DNA of 50,475 nt from Bradyrhizobium iriomotense. Its GTDB lineage: Bacteria > Pseudomonadota > Alphaproteobacteria > Rhizobiales > Xanthobacteraceae. Of this stretch, positions 1 through 7,894 are shown piece after piece. The stretch spans positions 1 to 50,475 of the forward strand of contig NZ_JAFCJZ010000037.1 in the NCBI RefSeq assembly GCF_018130765.1, given 5' to 3'. The notes below the pieces were generated by a model. That model was not told the origin of the DNA, did not search any database, and was given only the letters and a program-made list of their open reading frames with translations. Every line of letters starts with the position of its first letter. Positions within the stretch are counted from its first letter, which is position 1. A program made the position numbers and the translations under genes.

Positions 1-229
1 ATCGCGATGGAAAAATGGTGGTACTCCGTCTTGGGCGTACATGGGCCTTTGATCGCTCAGCCGACGGACCGCGTTCTACATCGCTCGACTGTCAAGAGGA
101 CTCAATCGGGTCACAAGCCGCCGGTCACGCTTGTAGTGGCACACTTGCGCTGTGTTTTGGTAAGCTGACGATCATGTGCGCTCCCCAATCGGAGTTCTTG
201 CGAACCACAACGGCCCGGAAGGACAGCCA
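1..229. other. Left edge, no supported gene
   Basis: I see no reading frame here with recognisable protein content; frames that cross it are short and have no family signature. The last bases hold the leader of the dehalogenase-like gene that starts at 230. The stretch could include the 3' end of a gene truncated by the window edge, but nothing in the sequence supports a specific call. Confidence 0.4.
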
Positions 230-961
230 ATGCCCATCAAAGCCGTCGTCTTCGACGCCTACGGAACGCTCTACGACATCCAGTCGGTCGCTGACGTCAC
301 CGAGGATGCGTTTCCGGGCTATGGCGAGATCATCACGCAGGTGTGGCGCATCAAGCAGCTCGAATACACCTGGCTGCACTCGCTGATGCAGCGCTACCAG
401 GATTTTGACGCGGTCACGCGCGACTCGCTCGCCTATACGCTGCGTGTGCTCGGGCTCGCCTATGACAGCGAGGCATTCGAGCGGGTCATCGAAAAATATC
501 TGCATCTCGATCTCTATCCGGATGCAACAAGCACGCTTGCAGCCTTGAGGCCGCGAAAGCTCGCCATCCTCTCCAATGGCAGTCCGGACATGCTGAGCGC
601 GCTGGTGCGCAACTCGGGGCTCGACCGCCTGCTCGATGCCACCATCAGCGTCGATGCAAAGAAGATCTTCAAGCCGAGCCCGGCGGCCTATGAGCTGATC
701 GGCGAGGTGCTCGGCACCAAGCCGGATGAGGTGCTGTTCGTGTCCTCCAATCCCTGGGACGTCGCCGGCGCAAAATCCTTCGGCCTCAACGTCGCCTGGA
801 TCGAACGAGTGACGCCGGAAGCCATGGCGCTGGCTTGCGTCGAGAACGAACTCGTGGCACCGCTGACCATGTTCAAGGCGATCCGCACCCAGATGGACGA
901 GCTTGGCTTTGCGCCGGACCACCGCGTCCGCGCGCTCTCCGAGCTGCAAGGTCTCATCTAG
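230..961 (+). CDS. Haloacid dehalogenase type II-like HAD hydrolase
   Basis: A 243-residue HAD-superfamily hydrolase resembling L-2-haloacid dehalogenases, which hydrolyse 2-haloalkanoic acids to 2-hydroxy acids through an aspartyl-ester intermediate. All four HAD motifs are visible: the N-terminal nucleophile motif VVFDAYGTLYD near residues 5-15, the Ser motif ILSNGS near 110, the Lys in KIFKPSP near 145, and the acidic loop SSNPWDVAGAKSFG near 170, which is typical of the dehalogenase branch. Length fits the family. A longer in-frame start at 176 exists, but homology begins at MPIKAVVFDAYG, so 230 is preferred. The deacylase gene follows 38 bp downstream and may be co-transcribed. True substrate is not shown by sequence; phosphatase activity on another metabolite is possible. 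Confidence 0.85.
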   Translation: MPIKAVVFDAYGTLYDIQSVADVTEDAFPGYGEIITQVWRIKQLEYTWLHSLMQRYQDFDAVTRDSLAYTLRVLGLAYDSEAFERVIEKYLHLDLYPDATSTLAALRPRKLAILSNGSPDMLSALVRNSGLDRLLDATISVDAKKIFKPSPAAYELIGEVLGTKPDEVLFVSSNPWDVAGAKSFGLNVAWIERVTPEAMALACVENELVAPLTMFKAIRTQMDELGFAPDHRVRALSELQGLI

Positions 962-999
962 GGGTCATCCAGAGATCGCCGCCCGCCCGTGAGACTGGA

Positions 1000-1467
1000 A
1001 TGAGCCTGCAATCCGTTCGCGCCTTCTTCGCCGAGAAAGCCCCCGACATCTCCGTCATCGAATCCCCGATCAGCTCCGCGACCGTGGCGCTGGCGGCCGA
1101 GGCCTATGGCGTCGAGCCCGGGCGGATCGCCAAGACACTGTCGCTGCGAATCGGCGAGCGCGTGATCCTGATCGTCGCCGCCGGCACCTCGCGCATGGAC
1201 AACAAGAAGGTGAAGACGCAGTTCGGCGGCAAACCGAAGATGCTGGGGCTGGAAGAGGTCGCCGAGATCACCGGTCACGAGGTCGGCGGCGTCTGTCCAT
1301 TCGGACTGAAGGCGCCGCTGCCGGTCTATTGCGACGTGTCGCTGAAGGCGTTCGACGTGGTGGTGCCGGCTGCGGGCTCGACCCACAGCGCCGTGCGCAT
1401 CACGCCCGACCGCATGGCCGAGCTGACCGCGGCTGAATGGGTCGACGTCTGCGAGCACCGGCCGTAA
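1000..1467 (+). CDS. YbaK/EbsC (ProX)-family aminoacyl-tRNA deacylase
   Basis: A 155-residue protein of the YbaK/ProX editing-domain family, stand-alone domains that hydrolyse mischarged aminoacyl-tRNA such as Cys- or Ala-tRNAPro in trans. Supporting features are the N-terminal ESPISSATVALAAEAYGVEP segment, the DNKKVKTQFGG region holding the conserved lysine, and the GGVCPFGLK loop lining the active site. Length matches the stand-alone family. The start at 1000 is chosen because homology begins at MSLQSVRAFF; an upstream in-frame start at 835 would overlap the preceding gene by over 100 bp. Which mischarged tRNA it clears cannot be told from the sequence. Confidence 0.85.
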   Translation: MSLQSVRAFFAEKAPDISVIESPISSATVALAAEAYGVEPGRIAKTLSLRIGERVILIVAAGTSRMDNKKVKTQFGGKPKMLGLEEVAEITGHEVGGVCPFGLKAPLPVYCDVSLKAFDVVVPAAGSTHSAVRITPDRMAELTAAEWVDVCEHRP

Positions 1468-1581
1468 GGCGGCTACGGCGCGTGGTCATCGACCGAGGCC
1501 CGCAGATCGAGCGCATTTGACGCCTGCCATGGCCCCGACTGCCTGATGCATTTGCCGGTCAGGGAGGCTACCATAGGGGCC

Positions 1582-2415
1582 ATGACCGACGACAAGGTGA
1601 AACGACGACTGACCACCGTCCTGTGCGCCGATGTGCACGGCTATTCTCGCCTCATGGAAGCAGACGAGACGGGAACGCTGGAGACGCTCCGCCGCTACCG
1701 CACTGCCATTGCGGGATTGGTGGAACGTCATGACGGCCGCATCGTGAATACCTGGGGCGACGCGGTCATCGCCGAGTTCGCCAGCGTCGTCGAGGCCGTG
1801 CAATGTGCGGTCGAGATTCAGCAGGAAATTTCCAACCAGGATGCGGACCCACCTCACGCACCCCCGATGCGGTTTCGCATCGGCATCAACCTCGGAGACG
1901 TGATGGTGGACGGTTCCGACATCTATGGCGACGGGGTCAATATCGCGTCACGACTGCAAGAACTCGCCGACCCCGGCGGGGTCGTGATCTCAAGCTCCGT
2001 CTACGATCAGGTGCACAACAAATTATCCGTTGGCTTCGACTGTCTCGGCCAGCGACCAATGAAGAACGTTGCGCCCATGACCAGTTATCGGGTGACCATG
2101 AGCGGCCGGACCGGCCAGGGACGGAGCTTCGCGGTCGACGAAAGCCCAACTCGCCGTGAGGAAGCCGGTCACCTGCGGATTGGCGACAGGCGCGAGCCAT
2201 CCTCGTGGATGCATGTCGTCTCGGATGGGCTGGCAAGGCTGCCCCGCCCGGTTGCAGCGGCCCTCACAGTGTCGGCCTTTCTGATTCTGATCAATATCTT
2301 CACCGGCATGCACAAGATCTGGTTCCACTGGCCAGTTGCAGCACTGCTCTTCGCAGTTGTCCTGCGGATCGCGCTCCGACATCGACCTCAGTCGGACAGC
2401 AAGGGGGAGCGCTGA
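1582..2415 (+). CDS. Class III adenylate/guanylate cyclase with C-terminal membrane hairpin
   Basis: A 277-residue class III nucleotide cyclase, expected to make cAMP or cGMP. The catalytic domain (about residues 8-175) has the first metal-binding Asp in LCADVHGYSRLM, the second in NTWGDAVIAEF, and the INLGDVM and DGVNIASRLQ segments of the fold. A basic, Ser/Arg-rich linker follows, and then two hydrophobic segments near residues 222-241 and 247-267, the second opening with WFHWP as in 2TM-type hairpins. The catalytic domain is thus N-terminal and the anchor C-terminal, unlike the many family members that carry HAMP or TPR regions. The start at 1582 fits homology; an in-frame ATG 36 bp upstream is less likely. 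It converges with the small secreted-protein gene at 2472. No dedicated effector is nearby. Confidence 0.88.
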   Translation: MTDDKVKRRLTTVLCADVHGYSRLMEADETGTLETLRRYRTAIAGLVERHDGRIVNTWGDAVIAEFASVVEAVQCAVEIQQEISNQDADPPHAPPMRFRIGINLGDVMVDGSDIYGDGVNIASRLQELADPGGVVISSSVYDQVHNKLSVGFDCLGQRPMKNVAPMTSYRVTMSGRTGQGRSFAVDESPTRREEAGHLRIGDRREPSSWMHVVSDGLARLPRPVAAALTVSAFLILINIFTGMHKIWFHWPVAALLFAVVLRIALRHRPQSDSKGER

Positions 2416-2471
2416 ACGAAGCGGTGACCGCATCGTCGCGCCTGCTGCTGCGCGCTTTTCCGGATCATGCT

Positions 2472-2807
2472 TCAGTCGTCGTCGTAAGGCCGCGGTGGAG
2501 GCGGCGGAGCATCGTAGCGCGGTTGCGGTACGGCACGGCCGCGCGGGACCGGTTGCCGCGGCTGCATCTGATTGTTGGACTGGAACACGGCACGGCAGCC
2601 GCTCGAGAGCAGCGGCGTGTTCTGCTGCAAACAGGCCGTAATGCGGCTCACGTCAGGAATCTGATCGCTGCACAGGCGCCAGACATCCGGTGTGCAGGCC
2701 ATCTGCTGTTCCATGGTTCCGCGATATTCCTGGGCGGAGGCAGCGCTCTGCGCGACGATGCCGCCGATCGTGAGCGCCACACCCAGCGCAATCCGCTCTG
2801 CTCGCAT
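2472..2807 (-). CDS. Small secreted Cys-repeat protein, function unknown
   Basis: A 111-residue protein with a clear N-terminal signal peptide (hydrophobic core ALTIGGIVAQSAASA, likely cleavage after ASA, about residue 25), so it is probably periplasmic or exported. The mature part has four spaced cysteines in the pattern C-x6-C then C-x10-C around ACTPDVWRLCSD and TACLQQNTPLLSSGCRAVF, a cysteine-rich repeat I recognise from small rhizobial exported proteins of unknown role. The C-terminus is a Pro/Arg-rich tail ending in PPPPPRPYDDD. It is divergent from the autotransporter gene across about 250 bp. I cannot assign a function. Confidence 0.7.
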   Translation of the reverse strand: MRAERIALGVALTIGGIVAQSAASAQEYRGTMEQQMACTPDVWRLCSDQIPDVSRITACLQQNTPLLSSGCRAVFQSNNQMQPRQPVPRGRAVPQPRYDAPPPPPRPYDDD

Positions 2808-3063
2808 GTCCAGATCCTTCTCGATTCCCTCGAATTCTCATCAATCAATGAGGCGGGGACGGGTTCTGGGCCAACAACAAAATGTGAAAGTGCGGCAGGA
2901 CCCAGCGACCTCGATGGTCCAGCTGGCGGCCGCCCGTGGCTTCGCTGCAACACGGCAGGGGCAAACCGGCATCTTGCGCCTTTGGCCATAGCGCATTTCG
3001 CATAGCGCCAAGAAGCATCGCGGCATCCCCGCTAGCAATCGTGCTGCAATGAGGGAATTGTCG

Positions 3064-5682
3064 ATGCCGACTGCAATACCGGCCTGTGCGCAAAACGCCA
3101 CAACGGCCGCCATCCTGCGCAACAGGCTGCTCGTCACCACGGCACTCGCGCCGCTGGTGCTTGCCGCACTGCGGGTCCTGGTCCCCGGGCCGGCGCTCGC
3201 GGCCTGCACGGTGGCCGGCACCGGCACGATCGGCGCGCTCAATTCGGGCGATGTCGCCACCTGCACCGGCCTCGGCAACACCGATCACATCAACGCCACG
3301 GGCGGCAGCAACGTCACCGTGAATGTCGGCGACGGAACGTTGACATCGCTCGTGCCGGGCGCCGGCATACCCGCGATCGTTTTCGACGGCACCATCGCTT
3401 CGCATGTCACCGTCAACGATCAAGCGACGGCTTCGACCTACAGTGGAGCCGTTCTGCTTTCCAACGGATCGAACCACAACAATGTGACGATCGCGGCCGG
3501 CGGGATCGCGGAGGGGACGGGCAACGCCGAAGCGGCCATCGTCATCGACAATTCGAACGACAATCTCGTCAACATTCGCGGGACGGCCGTCGGGACCGGA
3601 GGAAACACGACGGGACTGCGGATCAGCGGGACGTCGAACGGCAATGTCGTCCTCGTCTATCAGGGCGGATCGATCGGCGGTGGCCATACCGGCGTGCAGT
3701 TCATTGCCGGCGGCAACACCCTCATCAATGGCGGTACGATCTCCGGCGGCTTCTTCATCGCCATCCAGGGCTCTTCCGGCACCGACACTGTCCTCAATGC
3801 CGGAACCATCTCGGGCGGCGGCAGCGGAGCAATCGACCTGTCCGGCGGCGATGACGTGCTCGGCCTCGCCCCAGGCTCGACGATAACAGGGAATGTTCGC
3901 GGCGGGACCGGCACCGACACGCTGAACCTCGGCAGCGCCGGCAGCGCCTCGTTCGACCTCGGAACGCTCGGAGCCGGCCTGCAATATGACGAATTCGAGC
4001 AGTTGACGAAAACCGGGACCTCCGTCTGGACGTTGACCGGCACCACGGCCTTCAACGGCACAACGACGGTCGATGCCGGCGGCCTGATCGTGAACGGCAC
4101 GTTGCCGTCGGTGGTCACCGTGAACGGCGGCTATCTCGGCGGCAGCGGCACAGTCGGCGGCATCGTCGTCAACAATGGCGGCATGGTCGCGCCCGGCAAT
4201 TCGATCGGGACCCTCAACGTCAGCGGCAACGTCATCTTCAATGCCGGCTCGACCTTCCAGGTCGAGATCAATGCAGCCGGCCAGTCGGACAAGATCGCGG
4301 CAACCGGCACGGCCACGCTGAATAGCGGCACGGTGCAGATCGTGCCGCTCGGCACGGGCTTTCTCGCCAACACCCAATATACGATCCTCACGGCGGCCGG
4401 CGGCGTCAGCGGCACATTCGCGACGCTCACGACCTCGGGCAGCCCGCTGGTCTCGGGGCAGCTCAGCTACGATGCCAACAACGTCTATTTCATTCTGCAG
4501 CAGATCGGCGGCTTCGGCACGCTGTCGGGCCTGACGCCGAACCAGGCCGCAGTGGCCGGCGCGCTGGACCAGGCGCAGGCTGGCGGCGCATCGGGAGCGC
4601 TCGGCACCGCGATCAACACGCTCGCCGCACTCAACACGCCGGGTATCAAGGCCGGCCTCGACGATCTCGCCGGGCAAGTCCACGCCGACGGACGCCGCTT
4701 CACGGCGGACCAGGCCGACATGTTCCAGAGCTTCATGTGGAACGCCGGCACGCAGTCGCGCGGCGAAGCCGTACGCATGTTGGCCTCGTCCTATGCCGAG
4801 GAGCCGCCGGACCCGATCGGCAAAGCGCTGAGCCGCCGCCGCGCTGCGCCGGTGCAGAGTGTCTGGTTCGGCGGTTACGGCAATTGGGACAAGGTAGCGG
4901 CGAGCGACATTGCCTTCGGGACGAGCACAGCCGTCGGCGGCGCGGCGCTCGGTGCCGACCTCTGGCACATGCCCGGCTTCACCGCCGGCCTTGCGGTCGG
5001 CGCATCGACCGGCCAGTTGCGCATGGCAGGCCGCGCCGACCGCATCGACGCGAATGCCGGCCATGCGGGCTTCTACGCGCGCGGCGAGAGCGGGGGCTTC
5101 AATCTCGCATCCGCCATCAGCTATTCCTTCGCGGCACTCGATTCCTCGCGCACGATCTCGTTCCTCGGAGAGACTGCAACCGCCTCCTCGCGGGCGAACA
5201 CCTTCGCCGTCTCGCTCGGCATCGCGCGTCCGTTCGCGACCGGATGGGGCTTTACGGCCGAGCCATTCGCCAAGGCCGACTGGTACGCGGTCCGCCAGGG
5301 CAGCCTGTCCGAATCCGGTGCGCCCGGCGTCAATCAACTGGTGCGGGCCGGCAGCTTCGACGTCGGCTATAGCACGGTGGGCCTGCGCGCCAATCATCGC
5401 GTGACGATGCCGAACGGCCATGCCGCGCAGTTCGGCGCGACCTTTGCTGTGCGCCATGAGTTCACCGGCAGCGCCGCGACCACGACGGCAGCCCTCGAAG
5501 GCGCGCCTGGCATTCCGTTCGCGATCACCGGCGTCGAACGCGCGCGCACGGTGGCGCTCACCGGCGCGGAGATCCGCTGGGATCTCACGACCGCGACGTC
5601 GTTCAGGGCGTCCTGGGAGGGCGCGTTCGCGCCGGGTTATGACCGGCACACATTGCGCGGCCTGGTCCGCACCGAATTCTGA
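3064..5682 (+). CDS. Autotransporter (type Va secretion) outer-membrane protein
   Basis: An 872-residue autotransporter. The N-terminus has an extended signal region with hydrophobic core (LLVTTALAPLVLAAL) ending near ALAA. The passenger (about residues 50-520) is rich in Gly, Asn and Thr and shows repeated beta-helix-like rungs, including an autotransporter-associated beta-strand repeat around LTKTGTSVWTLTG and a VAPGNSIGTLNVSGN rung. The C-terminal 270 residues form the beta-barrel, starting near SVWFGGYGNWD and ending in the outer-membrane signature of a terminal phenylalanine (VRTEF). An ATG lies at 3049, but the ATG at 3064 is preceded by GAGGG at a good ribosome-binding distance, so it is preferred. 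It converges with the Bug-type gene with only 9 bp between stops. Likely role is surface adhesion or biofilm; no protease or esterase motif is visible. Confidence 0.88.
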   Translation: MPTAIPACAQNATTAAILRNRLLVTTALAPLVLAALRVLVPGPALAACTVAGTGTIGALNSGDVATCTGLGNTDHINATGGSNVTVNVGDGTLTSLVPGAGIPAIVFDGTIASHVTVNDQATASTYSGAVLLSNGSNHNNVTIAAGGIAEGTGNAEAAIVIDNSNDNLVNIRGTAVGTGGNTTGLRISGTSNGNVVLVYQGGSIGGGHTGVQFIAGGNTLINGGTISGGFFIAIQGSSGTDTVLNAGTISGGGSGAIDLSGGDDVLGLAPGSTITGNVRGGTGTDTLNLGSAGSASFDLGTLGAGLQYDEFEQLTKTGTSVWTLTGTTAFNGTTTVDAGGLIVNGTLPSVVTVNGGYLGGSGTVGGIVVNNGGMVAPGNSIGTLNVSGNVIFNAGSTFQVEINAAGQSDKIAATGTATLNSGTVQIVPLGTGFLANTQYTILTAAGGVSGTFATLTTSGSPLVSGQLSYDANNVYFILQQIGGFGTLSGLTPNQAAVAGALDQAQAGGASGALGTAINTLAALNTPGIKAGLDDLAGQVHADGRRFTADQADMFQSFMWNAGTQSRGEAVRMLASSYAEEPPDPIGKALSRRRAAPVQSVWFGGYGNWDKVAASDIAFGTSTAVGGAALGADLWHMPGFTAGLAVGASTGQLRMAGRADRIDANAGHAGFYARGESGGFNLASAISYSFAALDSSRTISFLGETATASSRANTFAVSLGIARPFATGWGFTAEPFAKADWYAVRQGSLSESGAPGVNQLVRAGSFDVGYSTVGLRANHRVTMPNGHAAQFGATFAVRHEFTGSAATTTAALEGAPGIPFAITGVERARTVALTGAEIRWDLTTATSFRASWEGAFAPGYDRHTLRGLVRTEF

Positions 5683-5691
5683 ACCTCGTTC

Positions 5692-6678
5692 CTACTCCAC
5701 CTTGCCGATCTTCTTCACCGCCGCGATCAGGCGCGCGCTGTCAGTCGCCACGAATTCGGAGAACGCCGGCGCGTCCTGATAGGCGACAAGACTGCCCGAT
5801 GTCTCGAAGATCTTGAGCACGTCGGGGCTCGTCATCACCTGCGCCATCGCCTCGCGCAGGCGCGTCGCGATCGGCGCGGGAAGAGAGCTCTGCGCAAAGA
5901 GGCCGGCCCAGATGTACATCTCGACGTCCTTGTAGCCGAGCTCCTGGAAGGTCGGCACATCCGGGAAGCTGGCGATGCGCCTTGCGCCGCAATTGCCGAG
6001 CACGCGCAGCTTGCCGTCGTCGACCTGCGGCTTCAGCGTCCCTGGAGCTGCGGCGATCGCCTGCACGGTGCCGCTGAGCAACGCGGTGAGCGCGGGGCCG
6101 GCGCCGCGGAACGGCACGTGCAGCAGCTTGATGCCCGCGCTGTTTGCAAACATCTCCATCGCCACATGCAGCGTGCCATACGGCCCGGAGGAGCCATAGG
6201 TGATCTGGCCCGGTCGCTTCTTCGCATCCTCGATGAAATCCTGCGCCGTCTTCCACGGCGCCGACGCCGGCACCGCGAGCAGCGTCGGATCGGCCAGCAC
6301 GCGCGCGATCGGCATGAACTGCGACACCTCGTAGGCAACGGGACGATCGAACAGCCGGTCGGCCTCGGGGAGCACCGCGAGCGAGGACAGCGTCATCAGC
6401 AGCGTGTAGCCGTCGGGCTCGGCGCGCGCCGCGGCGGCATTGCCGACCGATCCACCGCCGCCGCCGGCGCGGTTGTCGACGATGACGGGCTTGCCGAGGA
6501 TCCGCTCCAGCGCCATCGCCACCGGGCGCGCTGCGAGATCGGCCTGGCCGCCGGCCGGGAACGGCACGATCATGGTGATGTTGCGCGCCGGATAGGCCTG
6601 CGCGAAGGCCTTGTCCGGCCAGGCAGCCCGCAGCAACGGCAATGCCGCAGCCGCGCGCAGGAGATCGCGTCGATCCAT
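5692..6678 (-). CDS. Bug/TctC-family periplasmic solute-binding protein
   Basis: A 328-residue tripartite tricarboxylate transporter receptor (Bug family), which binds carboxylates such as citrate-like acids in the periplasm. The N-terminus, MDRRDLLRAAAALPLLRAA, is a twin-arginine-like signal ending near AFA-QA. Diagnostic family segments are ITMIVPFPAGGQADLAARP, the DNRAGGGGGSVGN loop, YGSSGPYGTLHVAMEMF and VPFRGAGPALTALLSGTVQ. The start at 6678 has a strong GGGAGG ribosome-binding site seven bases upstream; a TTG at 6756 would only add non-homologous residues. No TctA or TctB membrane genes lie nearby, so it is an orphan receptor, which is common in Bug-rich genomes. The ligand cannot be predicted. 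Confidence 0.88.
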   Translation of the reverse strand: MDRRDLLRAAAALPLLRAAWPDKAFAQAYPARNITMIVPFPAGGQADLAARPVAMALERILGKPVIVDNRAGGGGGSVGNAAAARAEPDGYTLLMTLSSLAVLPEADRLFDRPVAYEVSQFMPIARVLADPTLLAVPASAPWKTAQDFIEDAKKRPGQITYGSSGPYGTLHVAMEMFANSAGIKLLHVPFRGAGPALTALLSGTVQAIAAAPGTLKPQVDDGKLRVLGNCGARRIASFPDVPTFQELGYKDVEMYIWAGLFAQSSLPAPIATRLREAMAQVMTSPDVLKIFETSGSLVAYQDAPAFSEFVATDSARLIAAVKKIGKVE

Positions 6679-6748
6679 GGTGGTGCCTCCCCCCGATTTT
6701 CTTTGTTTCTCCGGCCAGCCTAGCGTGGCGACCGGCAAGAACAAGTCG

Positions 6749-6763
6749 TTTACCAAGCCTTAA
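6749..6763 (+). promoter_or_regulatory. Candidate CtrA box (TTTA-N7-TTAA)
   Basis: In the divergent intergenic region between the Bug-type gene and the small gene at 6829 stands TTTA-CCAAGCC-TTAA followed by CCATG, one base from the CtrA consensus TTAA-N7-TTAA. The consensus is established for alphaproteobacterial cell-cycle control; occupancy here is inference only. Confidence 0.3.
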
Positions 6764-6828
6764 CCATGTCCGACCGGGCCTGGAACGCATCGGCGGACCC
6801 GCGGGTTGCCCTTCCCCGGGAGGGAGTG

Positions 6829-7086
6829 ATGCACAATCTTGCGACTATCGACGTGGCCCTGGACGAGATGCTGGTCAATCTCGCCGCGATCGTCTTGCGG
6901 CTTTCGGAGCCGAACGTGACGCGAACACCGGAAGCGCGGCGGGCCCTGGCGCAATCCGTCCATCAATACGCGGTCTGCGCGGCCCACTCGACCGACCCGC
7001 GTGTCCAGGAGTTGAAGACGCGGCTGGAGGGCACGCTGAAGCCGAGCCTGCGCATTGTCGCGATCAACGGCGTGACGGTGTCGTAG
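6829..7086 (+). CDS. Small conserved-type hypothetical protein
   Basis: An 85-residue cytoplasmic protein, mostly predicted helical, with no cysteine motif, signal peptide or membrane segment. The ATG at 6829 is preceded directly by GGGAGGGAG, a strong ribosome-binding site, and is therefore chosen over the in-frame ATG at 6766, which lacks one. It is divergent from the Bug-type gene and followed by the repeat region around the RAYT. The short segment PSLRIVAINGVTVS at the end looks like a beta hairpin. I do not recognise the family and assign no function. Confidence 0.6.
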   Translation: MHNLATIDVALDEMLVNLAAIVLRLSEPNVTRTPEARRALAQSVHQYAVCAAHSTDPRVQELKTRLEGTLKPSLRIVAINGVTVS

Positions 7087-7107
7087 TCGGGCCCTCGGGC
7101 AGAACGC

Positions 7108-7240
7108 GTGGGCACGCTTCCGCCTTCGCTCTTCGAGCTACGGCGGACAAGTCGCTTTGCCCACCCCACGAGAGCTTGCGCGATCGATAGACTAGCGAGA
7201 TGCCGTAGGGTGGGCAAAGGCGCGAAGCGCCGTGCCCACG
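7108..7240. repeat. REP/BIME copy on the 3' side of the RAYT gene
   Basis: Two palindromic units stand head to tail: GTGGGCACG...CTTTGCCCACCCC (7108-7166) and CGTAGGGTGGGCAAAGG...CGCCGTGCCCAC (7204-7239). The first unit carries about 33 extra bases in its loop compared with its partner at 7787. The spacer between units contains CGATAGACTAGCGAGAT, also found in the copy on the other side of the gene. The repeat fills the gap between the convergent genes ending at 7086 and 7242. Confidence 0.85.
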
Positions 7241-7241
7241 A

Positions 7242-7763
7242 TCACTCTCCGAAATGCCCCGGGATGTCTCGCATATCCCCTCCCCAATCCAACGGAAGGG
7301 TCCCCTGCTCCACATAGCGATGAAAGCTGCTGAGCGGCCAATCGCGCACCCGGGTGACGTGACCGTGCTTCACGGGATTGAAGTGAATGTAGTCAACGTG
7401 CCGCTCCAAATCCGCGTCATCGCGAATGGCGTGCTCCCAATAGCGGCGCTGCCAGATGCCCTTCTCGCGCTTCTTCAATTTGCTCATTGAAGGCGGCCCC
7501 GCCTCCAAGCCACGCGAAAATCCGCCTTTGATCACACTCCAACGCGATGAGAAGTCGATGTCGCCCTCCGGCAACGTCCAAATCGCATGGAGGTGATCTG
7601 GTAAGATACAAATCGCGACCGTCTCGAATGGCTGGCGCTCAAAGACGGTTCGGTAGATTCGTCTCAGGCGATCAGCTTGATCGACGAGCAGCGTGCTCGA
7701 CCGATCAGCGAGCACAACGGTGAAGAAAAACATTCTGCCCTGTGCGCGCCGATATCGAGACAC
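7242..7763 (-). CDS. REP-associated tyrosine transposase (RAYT, Y1_Tnp family)
   Basis: A 173-residue single-domain Y1 transposase of the IS200/IS605-related RAYT class, which cuts and joins single-stranded REP hairpins through a phosphotyrosine bond. The HUH metal site is seen as LPDHLHAIW near residue 55, and the catalytic tyrosine lies in YIHFNPVKHG near residue 140. WQRRYWEHAIRDDADLERHV just before it is typical of the family. Length is normal and the frame is intact, so the protein should be functional. Translation probably starts at a GTG (7763) preceded by GAGGGGAT. Base composition looks less GC-rich than in neighbouring genes, consistent with separate ancestry. The flanking REP pairs are its expected substrates. 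Confidence 0.9.
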   Translation of the reverse strand: MSRYRRAQGRMFFFTVVLADRSSTLLVDQADRLRRIYRTVFERQPFETVAICILPDHLHAIWTLPEGDIDFSSRWSVIKGGFSRGLEAGPPSMSKLKKREKGIWQRRYWEHAIRDDADLERHVDYIHFNPVKHGHVTRVRDWPLSSFHRYVEQGTLPLDWGGDMRDIPGHFGE

Positions 7764-7786
7764 TTGGTATCCCCTCAGGCAAAGAC

Positions 7787-7886
7787 GTGGGCACGCTTCG
7801 CTTTGCCCACCCTACGGCAGCTTGTGCGGACGATAGACTAGCGAGATCTTGTAGGGTGGGCAAAGGCGCGAAGCGCCGTGCCCACC
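7787..7886. repeat. REP/BIME copy on the 5' side of the RAYT gene
   Basis: Two units occur: GTGGGCACG...CTTTGCCCACCCTACGG (7787-7816) and GTAGGGTGGGCAAAGG...CGCCGTGCCCACC (7851-7886), separated by a spacer holding CGATAGACTAGCGAGAT. It lies between the RAYT start and the stop of the LysR gene (7895) and may also act as the transcription end of that gene. Confidence 0.85.
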
Positions 7887-7894
7887 AAATGGAT

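Larger units (their letters stand above)
7108..7886. mobile_element. RAYT gene with flanking REP pairs (REPtron-like unit)
   Basis: The RAYT gene (7242-7763) is bracketed by two direct copies, about 86 bp in their shared part, of a composite palindromic repeat (7154-7239 and 7799-7885). Both copies have the same order of two REP hairpins and the same spacer with CGATAGACTAGCGAGAT. A RAYT gene between REP pairs is the established arrangement of this class of domesticated HUH transposase. I see no target-site duplication that would mark a recent insertion. Confidence 0.7.

Noticed and set aside
2845..5649. A 934-codon open frame antisense to the autotransporter gene
   Set aside because: Its translation is Arg/Gly/Ala-rich without any family signature, and the plus strand has a complete autotransporter. 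It is an artefact of high GC at third positions.
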